Positions 1-11,636 of a DNA stretch of 64,000 nt are shown here, piece by piece. Source of the stretch: Lasiodiplodia sp. COLG20 (taxonomy: Eukaryota; Ascomycota; Dothideomycetes; Botryosphaeriales; Botryosphaeriaceae). Under the pieces are notes generated by a model. The model was not told where the DNA came from, made no database searches, and saw nothing but the letters and a program-made list of their open reading frames with translations. Location: assembly GCA_009801085.1 (NCBI GenBank), contig VNWV01000001.1:2108001-2172000 (forward strand), in the 5' to 3' direction. The stretch's first letter is position 1. Each line of letters begins with the position of its first letter. The position numbers and the translations under genes were made by a program.

Positions 1-358
1 CGCCCGCACGTGTTGGAGCTTAGCGCGCTCCTCCGACAAATCGATCGCGGCGCCGGCCGTACCCGCTGCTGGGCTGCACAACTTACATACGCCCCAGCCT
101 CGCGCCAGCGCCCACGTGGAGCACTACTGGCATTCCGCGCCCGTCAGCATTCGCCCTGCGCGCAGCCTCAACCTGGAGTCGTTGTTGCGGCGCCTCCTGA
201 GCTCGCACGTCGGCCTCATTCTACGTGTCGATCGTTGTCCTCCACACGCGAAAGCACGCCTTGCATTCCCGCCCGTCATTGGCCCGCTGCTTGCTGCAAG
301 CGCACTAAACCAGCTGTGCTTGGCCTCTCCTCCAGACCTCTCTGCTGTCTCGCCGGAC
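1..358. other. 5' flank, no gene supported
   Basis: GC-rich sequence upstream of the hydrolase/phosphatase gene. Open frames cross it, but their translations are compositionally arbitrary, so I treat it as promoter and 5' UTR of the next gene. An in-frame upstream GTG/ATG extension from 116 exists but is not supported by anything beyond being open. Confidence 0.4.
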
Positions 359-2577
359 ATGGAGGGTCTTCACCGTGGCCATGGCGTCTTCGCTGCTACA
401 ATCGCCGTAATGCTGTTCGTCCAAGATGCCTTCGCCTCCATTCTTAAGCCGCAGTTTTTCTCAACTCCCGCCTCCCTCAATGCTTCTTCGCCGCCGCTCT
501 CCGCCGACCTCGAGGGTCGATTGTCCCCCCTGATATCCCGGCTGCTCGCCCTGATTGGTGTCGATCCTGCCCGTCCGCTGTCCGTTTCAGACATGGCCAA
601 GATCTCTCTTATCTGCGGCCTGATCCCCGGCCTGCTGCTTCACCGGCATCGGTCACAGAAGAAGGGTGACGACAACAGCAGCCTTTCAGATACCATTGGC
701 CAAGGTGGGGACTGCAAGATGACTTGGAAGCCACACGCTAACCCCTGATGCCAGATGCCGTGGCCACTGACCCCGGTCTGCTGAAGAAGCACTCAACTTA
801 CAAGTCATACACGGTCACTAGTACTGGCTGGACCTATCCCTCGATCCGCACCTTCTATCGTCCACACCCTCAGGGCGACAAGCTGCCCAAGAAGCCGGCT
901 CCGCTCCCATTGCTAGTTTTCGTCCACGGACTTGGTGGTTGTGCTGCCCAGTTCCAGTCTCTCCTCACCAGTCTCGTCAACCTGGCCCCATGTCTGGCCA
1001 TCGATTTTCCAGGCTGCGGTCTTTCCGAGTTTGCGCCAAAGAACCCTCGAGCCTATCATGCCAATGTCCTCGCTGCCCTCCTCGCAACGGTGGTTGACGA
1101 ACATCGTGACAAAGAAGCCAGTCAAGGAGTGATATTCATCGGCCATAGTCTCGGTTGCTCAATCTCTGCTTATCTGGCATCATCGTCTTCTCCCGAAGCT
1201 CAGCACCTGTCGGACCATGTGCTGGGTTTCATTGCCATCTGTCCCAAGGCGGAGCCTCCGACCGAGGAAGAAGCAGCCAAGTTCAGGAAACTGCTAAGCA
1301 TTCCAAATCCAATCTTTGACCTGTGGCGTCGGTGGGATCGAAGAGGCGGAACTGAGAGTGCCAGCGTGCGGCGATTTGTTGGTCCTGACGCCGATGAGGA
1401 GACGAAGAAGCTCCAAGTCCGTTTCAATAAGCAAAGTCGCACTCCCGTCTGGAAAAGTATGGCTCTAGGGACACTCCCTAGAACATGGTACCGAGGCCAC
1501 TCGGGAATCGTAGCCAAGAAAGAGGAGGGTATGCCAGGAAAGGACATCTGGGCGGGCCTCAATATGCCAATCTTCCTCGTCGCTGGAGAAGCGGACCCCA
1601 TTACACCGCCGAACGAGCTCCGTAAAATCGCATCTTTCCTCGGTAAGGATGTCGGGTTTGCTGGGGAGAAAGGACCAGAAGCCGTTGTCGACGCGGCAGC
1701 TCCAGTCGATCTCACAAGTGCGAATGGATCGCCACGAACTTACAGGACAGGTTCCGAAACACTTCTGGACAGCCTTGACAGCGACTCGCTCCCGCCGCTT
1801 GACGTCTCGGTTACTACCGATGGAGAAGCGTCAGTGAGTCTGAGGCCTAAAGCAAAATGCCTCAAGACTGCCATCCTCCCCTCGCCCGCTTCGCACGCCT
1901 TACTCTATGCACCAGCAACAGCAAGAACTCTGGCGGGGTTGATCCAAGGCTTTCTCGCCGACCGCGTCGACAAGAGACTTTCGCTTGGCTGGCAGCTCAA
2001 GTACCTTACCACTGAAGGGAAATGGGACGTCAAGAACTTAAAGAAATGGCAAGCCGTCACTCCGGTCTCAGAGCCTATCGCCGGCGTTTTCCGTGCGATG
2101 AAAACATTACGCGAAGTCGATCCTACCCACTGCCCTCGAGTGTTTGTCAAAGATTGGCAAGGCAAGATCCGCGCTGTCGTCGACATCAGCCACGAAAGCC
2201 CCGTTTATGATCCCAAAGGTCTGGAGAGTGGTGGTATTCAGTACCATAAATTTCCGACCGTCTCCAAGCTTCCGCCAACCGAGGACGAAGTCAAGCAGTT
2301 CATCACAATGATCGACAGGCTTCGTGGTGAGAACTCCAGCGTTCCTAGCGAAGAGGCATCGTACAAACTGCCATTGATTGGTGTGCATTGTCATTACGGC
2401 TTCAACAGGACAGGCTTTTTTATTGTATGCTATTTGGTGGAGCGGCTCGGATGGACGCTGCAGAACGCGATCAACGAGTTTGCCAAGAAAAGGTCGCCTG
2501 GAATTAGGCATGAACACTTCATCGACACATTGTTTGTTCGTTATCACGTTGGGTTGAAGAGAGCCCCGACTTTGTAA
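359..2577 (+). CDS. Alpha/beta-hydrolase fused to capping-enzyme-like dual-specificity phosphatase
   Basis: Two exons, 359-704 and 755-2577 (722 aa). The 50-nt intron has a GCTAAC branch site, and the join restores one frame. Seen: hydrophobic stretches near residues 9-29 and 79-96 suggest a membrane anchor. An alpha/beta-hydrolase follows, with oxyanion motif HGLGG (173-177), nucleophile elbow GHSLG (Ser247), candidate acid Asp396 in GEADP and candidate His496 in SPASHALL. A cysteine phosphatase occupies about residues 560-722, with signature HCHYGFNRTG (catalytic Cys661). Known: the GFNRTG form of the CX5R loop is typical of RNA 5'-triphosphatase/PIR1-like members of the phosphatase superfamily. 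Inferred: a membrane-associated two-domain enzyme; the substrates of both halves are unknown. The start at 359 was chosen because it opens the spliced frame just before the hydrophobic segment. Starting at 748 instead would drop the N-terminal anchor. Confidence 0.85.
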
Positions 2578-2918
2578 TATTGGATGTGTTTAGATTGGAA
2601 TGGCGTTCGGGAATGGTTCCCAGGAGATACCAGGCTTGGACGGATTCGGCGCTTCTCTGTATATTTTCTGTTGAGACAGACTACCTATGTCCGACATAAT
2701 TGGATTATCTTTGTCGAGGGATGCAACGGATAGGGAGATATATTTTCTTGTAAATCTGCTGCTGCCAGCGGGATTGTGGAATTAAGGGTGCATCCTGTTT
2801 CCGAGTGCAGTCCATATCACACCACACTTGTCTGTAGGCTTTATTGAAATTTGCAAATTCTCGGCATTAGTGGCTGAAGGTTTCTGCTTGGTACCTCATG
2901 TGTTGCTGCTTTTGGAGG

Positions 2919-2942
2919 TCACGTGGCGCGCTAATAGGGCTT
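2919..2942 (+). promoter_or_regulatory. Candidate ribosomal-protein promoter elements (TCACGTG and AGGGCTTA)
   Basis: TCACGTG (2919-2925), a Cbf1/bHLH-type site, is followed within 10 bp by AGGGCTTA (2935-2942), about 125-145 bp before the eS21 start codon. Cbf1 and Tbf1 sites control ribosomal protein genes in several ascomycetes outside Saccharomyces. The CACGTG match is exact; the Tbf1 resemblance is weak. The rest of 2578-3065 shows no gene and holds the 3' flank of the preceding gene. Confidence 0.35.
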
Positions 2943-3065
2943 AGCGAGGTGGCATCGCACGGCCTTCGCACGCCAATTTCGCGACGACCGACGACAGCAG
3001 CAGCGACAACCACCGTAGTCTCAGCCCAACCACCCCTCTCACGACCCCCACCAACCTCAGTCAAA

Positions 3066-3425
3066 ATGGAGAACGAACGCGGTGACCTCGTCGACCTGTG
3101 AGTTTCACCCTCGCAGCGCAGCCAATTTTCTCGCCCGCACAACCACGGGGTCGCACGCGGAGAGCAAAAAAAGCAGCAAGACTAACATTCACCTAGCTAC
3201 GTCCCCCGCAAGTGCTCGGCCACCAACCGCATCATCCAGGCCAAGGACCACGCCTCGGCCCAGATCTCCATCGGCAAGGTCGACGAGAACGGCCGCTACA
3301 CCGGCGAGAACCAGACCTACGCCCTCTGCGGCTTCGTCCGCGCCATGGGCGAGAGCGACGACTCCATCAACCGCCTGGCGCAGCGTGACGGTTTCCTCAA
3401 GAGCGTCTGGAGCGCCAGCCGGTAA
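3066..3425 (+). CDS. RPS21: 40S ribosomal protein S21 (eS21)
   Basis: Exons 3066-3097 and 3197-3425, 86 aa. The first exon codes only for the first ten residues plus two bases. The 99-nt intron has an ACTAAC branch site and a CTAG acceptor. The protein matches eS21 along its whole length: start [20 protein letters not shown], then [43 protein letters not shown] and end VWSASR. eS21 is a small component of the 40S subunit needed for 18S rRNA maturation and translation. The length is normal for the family. The stop codon TAA lies inside a good donor (GGTAAGC at 3421-3427), and a branch site plus CAG acceptor occur at about 3572-3591. A terminal or 3' UTR intron is therefore possible; if spliced it would replace the stop and add 38 residues. 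Confidence 0.96.
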
Positions 3426-4438
3426 GCGCTGGGTTGAGAAAAGAGGGTTTCATCAGAAAAATGGTACGTACAAGAGCCCCGAGCAGAAGGTCCGGAGGAG
3501 AAAAAGACGCCTTGATGAGAGGAGGAAGAAAACCGCGCGGGCGAGGTTACGCGACGCATGAATGAAGTAGAGCTGACAACATTCTTTGCAGGCAATGCTC
3601 TTTCTTCATTCGGTGCAAACGGTTTCGGGGATTCGGTAGCGTTGCTGGCTGCATACCAATGGGAGGCTTTCATATAAGAAGGCTTCTGCGCTGTAGTTAG
3701 GAAGACAACTTCAGTGCGCCATGACGATTTATTTGACGATCTCAGTGATTCGGCAGCGACGAGAACCCCAAAAATTCAAAAGGATTCCACACGCCAGAAT
3801 TTCTTCCCTGTTGTCACATTACGTTGTCCAGTGCCGCATCTAGGTCGCCCGTTACGCCCAGTTCGATCCCGACGTTCTTCCTCCCGACATATCTTCTCTG
3901 CCCCCGGTTTCAGGTCATGTTTGCGTGCGCCGGCGGACTAAGGCTTCCTCATTCGAGCCTGTCAGAGACGGTTGCCCAAACGGGTAGCCTCCTGAGTTGG
4001 GCCCCGTGGGTGAGGAGGCGGAGTATTTCAGCGCCGCAGATCGAACCGCCTAATGAAGAGCTGCTGGGGCTGAGATTCGCTCATGTGGCACAGATACGGG
4101 CGAGACATTCTTGATCAGCAGCTACATCCAATATTTGCCTTTTTCCCATGCAGTCCCTTGAGATTTGAGCCGAGTCGTGCTTTGACAGTTTTCCACTTAG
4201 AACGCAACCCTGGGAAGGGTTCGTGACTGGACTCTGGGCTGTCCACGACAGGGTAACTGGATATCGGCAGACTCCAGACTCGAAGCATTTTCACTCAAGC
4301 GTCACACTAATGCACAATATTCAAGCCAGTACCTGATCAGCTCACGGCGTGCACTACATGTCCGAGATTGGGAACATTAAATTACTTTCCACATTTCAGC
4401 TATGTCATCTATCTACCTTTTCTTTCGCCGCCACTTCC
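3426..4438. other. Intergenic: eS21 3' flank and convergent region
   Basis: No independent gene is supported. 3426-3591 may be an optional terminal intron of eS21. The rest is 3' flank shared with the convergently transcribed polygalacturonase gene. Short open frames here lack recognisable content. Confidence 0.5.
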
Positions 4439-5903
4439 CTACGACGAAGGCGCGGTGCAGTTCACGCCCAGGCTCGCCTCGTCGATGTTCTCACAGGTGA
4501 ACAGGTTGGTGCCAGACGGGCTGACGACGTCGATGTTCTCCAGGGTGATGTTGCTGCAGACGGAGGGGCTGGAGCAGACGAGGTAGCCGACGAGCGGGTC
4601 GCGCTTAGACGAGGTAGTGCCCTCGAAGTTCTTGATGAGGATGTTGGAGATGGTGAGGTTGGAGGGGTACTCGTTGCAGAGGGTCAGGTTCTTCTGGCCG
4701 TAGCACTGGGTGATCTCGACGGCGTAGTCGACGTTGTCGATGAGCATGGTGTCGTAGGTGATGTTGTTGACGGTACCGAGGCCGCCGCCGCCCTGCAGGT
4801 CGCCGGAGAGGGCGGCCGGGGCGCCGGGCCAGACCTTGATGCGGGCGCCGTCGGAGGCGTCGGACATGCTGATGTTGTAGACGTAGACGTTCTCGACGAT
4901 GTCGACCTCGCCGGCGTACTGGCCGAGCGAGCCGACGCTGATGCCGTGGCTGCCGTTGCACCACAGGTTCTGCACGACGATCTCGGTGCTGTTGGGCTTG
5001 AACGAGACGCAGTCGTCGCCGTTGTTGATGTGGCTGTCCTGGATGACGATGTTGCTGCTGCGGTACGTGTCCCAGCCGTCCGTGTTCTTGGCCGGGTTGG
5101 ACGACACGCTGCCGCCGGCAATGTCGATGTTGGAGAAGACGACGTCGGTGCTGTTGACGACGAGGTTGTACCACTGCGGGCTGTAGCGCAGCTTGATGTC
5201 GCTGATGGAGCCGCCCTTGAGGCCAATGGTGCCGAAGAGGATGGGCCTCAGGATGTAGATGTCCTCGGCGTACAGGTCGTACCACGCCTGCCCGTTGCCG
5301 TCCAGCGTGCCGCCGCCGTAGACGTTGACGTCCTCGCCGCCCAGCTGGAAGAAGGTCGTGGCGTTCTGGAACGTCTGGTTGAAGGCGTTGGCCTGCCAGT
5401 AGTCGGTGTCGTCGGTGAACTTGATCGTGCCCTCGATGACTGCGAGATCGAGTCAGTACATGTTGATGGTGCATTTGCCCCCGCCGATTGGCTCCTTTCC
5501 GCATAAGTCCTTTCCTGTTCCTAGCTCTTGCTTACTCTCGACTTTGGGAGGGGTAAAAAAAAAAAAAAAAAAAGCAGGACTCACCCCAATCAACATTCTT
5601 GAGGAAGGTCAGATCCAGGGCAGTGCCAACGGTGTAGGTCGTGTTTGCAGACATGACCACACTGCCGCCGGGGCTGCAGCTCTTGAAGGCTTCAAGAATG
5701 GCAGGGCCGTCATCGGAGCCGTCACCGGCGGAGGGAACCACGCAGGTCTTGTTCCTCGCGGGAGAGGCCGGCATGGGCCTGTAGGCGGGCTGGGGCCCTA
5801 TCGAGACGGCCGAGCGCTGCTTCGCATGGTGTTGGGTTGCGGGAGAGGCCAAGGAAGCGGCGGCATTCAGGAGCAGGAGCGCAGCGGCTCCACCAAACAA
5901 CAT
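4439..5903 (-). CDS. Secreted exopolygalacturonase (glycoside hydrolase family 28)
   Basis: Exons 5903-5585 and 5439-4439 (439 aa). A signal peptide starts [19 protein letters not shown], followed by a right-handed beta-helix domain. GH28 catalytic motifs are present: NTDGWD (225-230), GDDC (247-250), GSHGISVGS (269-277) and ARIK (305-308). The [12 protein letters not shown] version and the [14 protein letters not shown] segment resemble exo-acting polygalacturonases, which release galacturonic acid from chain ends of pectin. There are many N-glycosylation sequons. The 145-nt intron carries a run of 19 T on the sense strand close to the donor; the GTGAGT donor and CTGAC..CAG acceptor join VDW to VIEGT in frame. 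The start at 5903 is the first methionine before the signal peptide and lies downstream of a TATA-like element. Exo rather than endo activity is inferred from sequence resemblance. Confidence 0.93.
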
Positions 5904-5962
5904 GCTGGGCGACAGTTGCAAACGAAAGGCGATGCAGCCCACACTCCGCCGGGCTGGCCTCA

Positions 5963-5970
5963 ATATTTAT
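5963..5970 (-). promoter_or_regulatory. TATA-like element of the exopolygalacturonase gene
   Basis: On the minus strand this reads ATAAATAT-like sequence about 60 bp before the ATG at 5903, in an otherwise GC-rich stretch. Position and composition fit a core promoter; no transcript data are available. Confidence 0.4.
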
Positions 5971-8900
5971 GGATGGGGCGCAGAGGCCATAATTTCGCCA
6001 GTGCGCAGGTTTATCCGTCTGGCCACGATAGGGAAATCAACCATTGCGGCGCCAGAAGGGATACCCGGTCAGGGAGGATTCGAGCAACGAGTAAGGTGGA
6101 TCCCTTCTCCGCAATGGCGCAGCCGTCTCCGCAGTTGCAAGTGCCGTGCCCCGGCGTGGCGCGGCGGGCGATTGGTGGACAATATCTCCTCCGCACAATT
6201 ACCCCAGAGGAACGCCATGTACGCGAAGGCCACGCGTGCCGAGCAACGGCGGACGGCCAAGTATGGGGGAGGAAGGGGCGACTGGAGGCTTAACTTTTCA
6301 TCGCGCCCGCGGCATGAATTGCCAGGGTGCCCACTATTTTGTTTGCAGCCGCGATCGACAAAAGGGGAACAGGAGCCGGCAGCATCCGGGCTTTCGGGGC
6401 GGTGTTTCAGGTATCAGATATAAATGCTCGGCAAGCCGTGGCAGGGCCAGACAAGCGGCCGGGCGGCGTTTCGGCGCGGCTTGCGCGTTGCTTGTTCTGG
6501 CGTCATGGCGCGTTAGTCACAGCACCTTCCGCGTCGTGTAACTTCATCTTAATCTCCCTCTTGTCGTGCACCTTCTCACGCCTTCAGAAAATTCGTCCCA
6601 GCTACCCGGTTAGCCGTGCGCCAGCGCCTGCATCCACTCACGCGGTAAAACAGCAATTGCATTCACCTTCACAAAGAACAATCCCAACTTCTCTGCGCCC
6701 GTCCGGTATGCACAACCGTGTGCTACCAGCTGCTCACTCGCATGTTTCCCTTGCAGCACTCACGAAAAGAGGCAAATGTCACTGCTGCCTCGTATCGCTT
6801 CTAATCCTTGTCCGAAATCGGACACGATTGCACACGCCCCACCTGTATGCGAGGAAGTTCTTGCAAAATTCAGGATTCAAAGCAATCACTGTGGAATGAG
6901 GTAGCGCTATGGGTATTCATGTCTACAACACTTCCCATGCTGTTTTCAAGCTCCTAGAGGCAGATAAAATCATTGCCACACAGCTTTTCTCCCACCATCA
7001 CTCCTTGGCAATGATGACATTCCACTCCGAAATAGCATGGTTTGTAGAATACGCACCGTAACACTAACCCTCACGGCATCTTCTAAGACTTGCATGACCT
7101 GATCCCGCGCCAAACTTGCTGCGTATCATACATACCAATGGTCGGAAATGCCATCTTCTGCTATCAGTGTTTGCAGTCCTGGAGTATATCTCTACCGCAC
7201 AATTCCGATTTTGCCCTATACAACATTGCAACACTTCAACAACAATAATGGAATCACGCGTCATAGACATTAATGATGGTCATGAAAGGTTTGACATGCC
7301 CCCTAATCGCATCGTACTTCCCAGCCTTGCTCACCCCGGAGGCTATTGTTCGCTAAAACTTACCGCATCAACCTTGTCATATGCTGTGCGCACCGGGGGG
7401 CAGCGGATGCAACTTTTCTTGCGTTTTTCAAAAGTATGCGGTTCCTACTTGTAGTAAGGGTCTAGCCACTGGCACGGTCCGCCAGAGTGCAGGTCTTCCT
7501 GCCACGGCCGATTATTTCTGCGCGTTGTGATGCAGAAACGTAGTATCGTGGTTCTTCTTGCCTCTCTCATGTTGCAGTAGCATTTCAGACAACCATTGTC
7601 TGATTCTCCATCTGTCGCTTACTTTACTTCAAATATACAGCAGCAGCACAACTTAGACTAGCAGACATCTTTCAGTGCAACAGAAATATCGACTGAGCAC
7701 GCAGCTCATACATTAGTGTTGAACTCCAAAAATAACACACCGATCTCATCCTAGTCATGCTAATATATGGGGATGCAACGCTGCAATCCCCTAGTGCTTG
7801 GCACAGGTGAATCCCCGCCAAATTGCTGCCTATTGTGTTTCCTTGGATGATCACTTGCAAGACATGCAGGATTGCATGTCGTCGCTACTATTTGATTGGC
7901 CGTAGAATGAAGATCTGCCGCGGTTACCGCTGGCAAGAATCTGATCTCATCAGGTAGCATTTTGCCTTGCGTATGCATCTTGCCGGTGTCAGAAAATCTC
8001 CGATCCCTGGCCCTTTTAGATTAGGCGAACCTTCCAAATGCCAGCGTTTCCAATGTCCAACTGCAAGCTGAGACAAGATATTCCGATCGAAAAGTAATGA
8101 ACTTTTGCCTTATTCTGGCTTCATTTGATGTTGCTCAACCTCCATTCTGTGTGAATCCACATGACTATCACATCGCAGCGCTTTGGCAGCCAATGAATAG
8201 TTCGGACCGGGATTCCGGGATGCTTACCGGGCTGGCGGTGTGGCTTCAACATGTATGAGATATTCTTTGCACGACAAGACGCGCATTGTACGGCAGCAGA
8301 GAGAGCAAAAGCAGTCACTTATATGCAGGATATAGCCTTTGAAGCTGATTTAATCCTGACATCTGACAGTTATTCCTATCAACTAGTCTTTCGTTGGACA
8401 TGGCGAGTATATAAGTTCTTCCATGAAGTCTCATCGAGGGTCCGGGAGTTGCATACCTTAAGGTGTGGCATGGCATGATACCTTGTCAATAGTTCAGTTC
8501 AAATGGTAGACCAAAGGATTTCCAGGTTTTTCGTGCTTCTTCTGCTCCTGGATCGACCAGAAATTCCAGAGGCGCAACTATATGCATGTTGCGGGTGGCC
8601 GCAGCCATATCCTACTCCGCCATTACATGGATCGTCCGCCCCCCCTGTTTCTACGGAGCACGCATTGACCTTCTTGCAGACATAGGATTTCCATAGCCCT
8701 TGTGTCAGCGGAGGACTGCAGGTGAACTAGACCTATCAGTCCCCGATGTGCATCTGACTGAAGGAGGGGTGGAAGTAAGGAGAGGCGCGCATCAGTTGTG
8801 CGTCCACTAGAAAGCTATAAAAAACAGTAGCGTGGTTCGTGCGAATTTCTCTCCGCTCGGGGTAGATATGAACTCATCATTGTGTGAGATAACAGAAAGG

Positions 8901-10087
8901 CAATATCCGCTCTTAAAGTAAGCATGTCAAACTATGTAGTGCACAGACGAGAACAAAGCATTCAGCAAGCAATGTTTGTAGGAGCCAGAATTGTCCCTAC
9001 ATCATTCTAAGGTGCCTCACGCATTAGAAATTCAGTGATGCATCAGCAAAATCCCGCCGTGCAGACAAGAGCTCTTCCGTAGATCAAGAAAAAAAAAAAA
9101 AAAAAAAGTCCTCTGCCCTGGGTCTGCGTTACTTGAGGTCGATGCTGGGGCGGTGTGGGTGGCTGGAAAGTATGCAGCTTTATGTGGTTCCTCTCGAATG
9201 TGTGACCAGCGGCTACGTGGAGCCCTGCATGTGCGTTATGATCAGATGGTTGGAGCTGCAGGGATGCTTCCGCGGGAGGATAACCCAGAGCCACGGCACG
9301 GGCTAGAGTGGCCATTGAAAAGCGGAGAAAATAAATGCCCCTTACAGTTGTGTACGGCCATATACAGTCGTCTACATACCAGTGACTCTGAGAAGAAGAC
9401 AGACAGGTGATACATAAGGCGTAAATATCAAGAAATCAAAGCGACCTGGGTCCGTGAGGCAAACTTGATGGAAGCTTAGAAACGCCCATACCTCTACTCG
9501 GCATATGTGGGTAGTGGATGTAAGCGGCCATCGGCGGAAAATGCTTGCATAATTGTGTGTTCTCCAAGCTTCTCGGTAATCGAGAAGAAGCAAAATGGAA
9601 AGACAAAACCGGCAAAGAGACGTGCATGGAAGCCGGGCGATTGATGTAGACGCTTATATTCGGTTAAGCTCAGAGTAGCGGATGCACAAGAGGAAGTGGA
9701 AGGGCAAAATCACTTGCAGCGATTCATAATTGTGCAGGCGCATTTAAATTTCTGTTACGCTTGCTCTGCTACCGAAGTGCCAGCTCCAGCTCCATGAATG
9801 AAAACAAGCAAGGGGCTAACTCCACAACTACATTTGTTCGGGGGCAGTACAGGCTTGTACATAAAAGACTTGTCGGTATCTTAGCGCGCGAGAGGGACGG
9901 GGGCAGAAAACAGGCAACGCTGCACGTTCGAGGCATATAAAGAGATCGTTTCTGCGCTGGATCATAGCAAAAAGGAAATGCGAAGACAAGAAGGATTTAT
10001 GTTGCAGCACAGGACGGTCGTGTTTCAGGGGTGGGTATGTCAGAACAAACCAAACAGTGACCAAAGCAGAACTCAAAAGGATGATTC
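5971..10087. other. 4.1-kb spacer without a supported gene
   Basis: The first ~600 bp is GC-rich and probably the pectinase promoter. From about 6.9 to 9.9 kb the composition is more AT-rich with many stops in all frames. Open frames are short and unrelated to any family I recognise. I see no tRNA, terminal repeats or transposase-like reading frame. A 19-A run lies at 9089-9107. The forkhead gene 3' flank is at the right edge. Confidence 0.5.
9089..9107 (+). repeat. Homopolymer run (A)19
   Basis: Uninterrupted A x19 in an AT-richer spacer. It could be a simple mononucleotide repeat or the tail of an old retroposed sequence. No flanking direct repeat was obvious by eye. Confidence 0.9.
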
Positions 10088-11636
10088 CTACATCAGAGCA
10101 CCCTCGACCTCAAAGAAAGTCGTGGGTGCAGGCGGCACCAGGTGACCATCAGGGTCGACGTCCAAGCCCCCCGGGTTATTGGCAGGGGTCGGCGGATCAC
10201 CCGGTTCAGACGGCGACGGGGTGGTCGAAGGTGTAAAAGCCAGACGCGCGCCGCCAAGCGACCCGGTAGGGAAGTAAGCATTAGCGGGGGCGAACAGAGA
10301 GGGGACGTCGGACATGGTGTTGCAGCCCCAGCTTTGGTCTTGCATTGGGCTTTGCGGGAAAGACTGGTAAGGGGAAAGCGATGTGCACCGGGACTCCTCC
10401 TCCTCCTCCTGCTGCTGCATGTAGTAGGCGTATGGGTTCGGGCAGGGTTGGTCTTCCGGATGGATGATGCCGAGCCCGTGTTCGAAGAGCTCTTGCTCAG
10501 ACCGCTGTCGCTGCTGAACCTGTCGCTTTTCTGAAGAGCGTTTGGTTGCATCGCCGCCCCTGGCACCGGCGGCTTGTCTCTGGGCAGACGGACGGTGGTG
10601 CGGGTTGTGGGCGTGCTTCGCAGTACGCCTCTGCTGCTCTTTCTTGCGATAGCGCGTTGTCGACTTGACGCCCTCCCGGATCGCTTCGTCGGTCAGGCGC
10701 CACATATTAGCCTTCTTTGAGTCCTCTCCTACCGGCTGCTCGACCTTCTGAAAGGCCTATGCCACTTTTAGTCAGCTGGTCCGTGAAGCACGATACACGG
10801 TAGATACTCACTCCATTCATCGAAAGATTGTGCCGGATGCTGTTTTGCCATCCCTTGGTATTGCTTTCCTTGGGCTTGTCGGTGTAGTGCTGGAACCAGG
10901 CATAGATATCCCGCAACACCATCGTGTGGCCTGGCTTTTCCATGAGCGCTCGGTAAATGAGCTTCGCGTACGGCTCGTTCTTGTCATCGTTCTTGTCATC
11001 CTGCTCGTTTTCAAGGCCGCCGCGGTCATCGTGGGGCACCTGACCGAACTCCTGCCTCAGGTGAGTGTCGCAGAAAGGCAAACAGTGCGAGGCAGGCGTC
11101 GGATAGAAGCCCGCGTCCATGTGTGAGGGAGACTGGCTCCTGGCCGGACACTCGACCGGCGGCGAGGGCACCTGATAGCCATGGCCAGGAAAGTAGAAGC
11201 CCTGCTGCTGGCCAGGAAACTGATAGCCCGCTGGAAAGCAGACGTCGGAGAAATGATCGGGGCTCAAGCCGGCGAAGGTCCTGGGACAGGTCGGATCGTA
11301 GTCAGGCGAAGCGTACGAGTATTGCTGAGCATAGTCGAGCGGCGGCGGCGGATGCGATGATGCGCCAACGTCGTAATTGGGGAAGTCCGGATGCTGACAG
11401 GGATAGTCGTAATCCATGAACGAGAGGCCCGAAGGCGGTTCGAAGAGCTGCTCATGGCTGTCGAGTGTTTGCGGCTGAACGTCCTCCTGCTTGCAAGCGA
11501 CCAACAAGGCTGGCGACGGCATGGCGGAGGTCGAAATTTGGCGGACGGGAAGGAAGGAGGTCCTGGGCGTATCACTTCTAAAGGGCATCTGAAATCGCTC
11601 GGCCCGAAGCTGACGAGATGGGCCTGTAATTGTCAT
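10088..11636 (-). CDS. Forkhead-box transcription factor
   Basis: Exons 11636-10812 and 10756-10088 (497 aa with this start). The forkhead DNA-binding domain starts near residue 219: PYAKLIYRALM, then VLRDIYAWF, then the recognition-helix segment GWQNSIRHNLSMNG. The 55-nt intron falls directly after this, and AFQKVEQP..KANMWRLTDEA completes the winged helix. A basic stretch (TRYRKKEQQRR) follows the domain. Flanking parts are Gln/Pro/Ser/Tyr-rich and probably disordered activation regions, with a run of glutamines and glutamates near the middle of exon 2. The first base of the domain is canonical apart from PYAKL in place of the commoner PYSYA/PYSAL-type start. The frame stays open to another ATG at 11846, giving 567 aa; 11636 was preferred because the extra 70 residues look unlike coding sequence. 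Role: nuclear regulator; target genes cannot be inferred. Confidence 0.88.

Noticed and set aside
4349..5506. Long plus-strand open frame (385 codons, Val/Asp/Ala-rich)
   Set aside because: Exactly antisense to the GH28 exon; composition reflects high-GC third positions of the real gene.
9089..9107. A19 run as the tail of a retrotransposon
   Set aside because: No upstream reverse-transcriptase-like coding sequence and no target-site duplication seen; simple repeat is sufficient.
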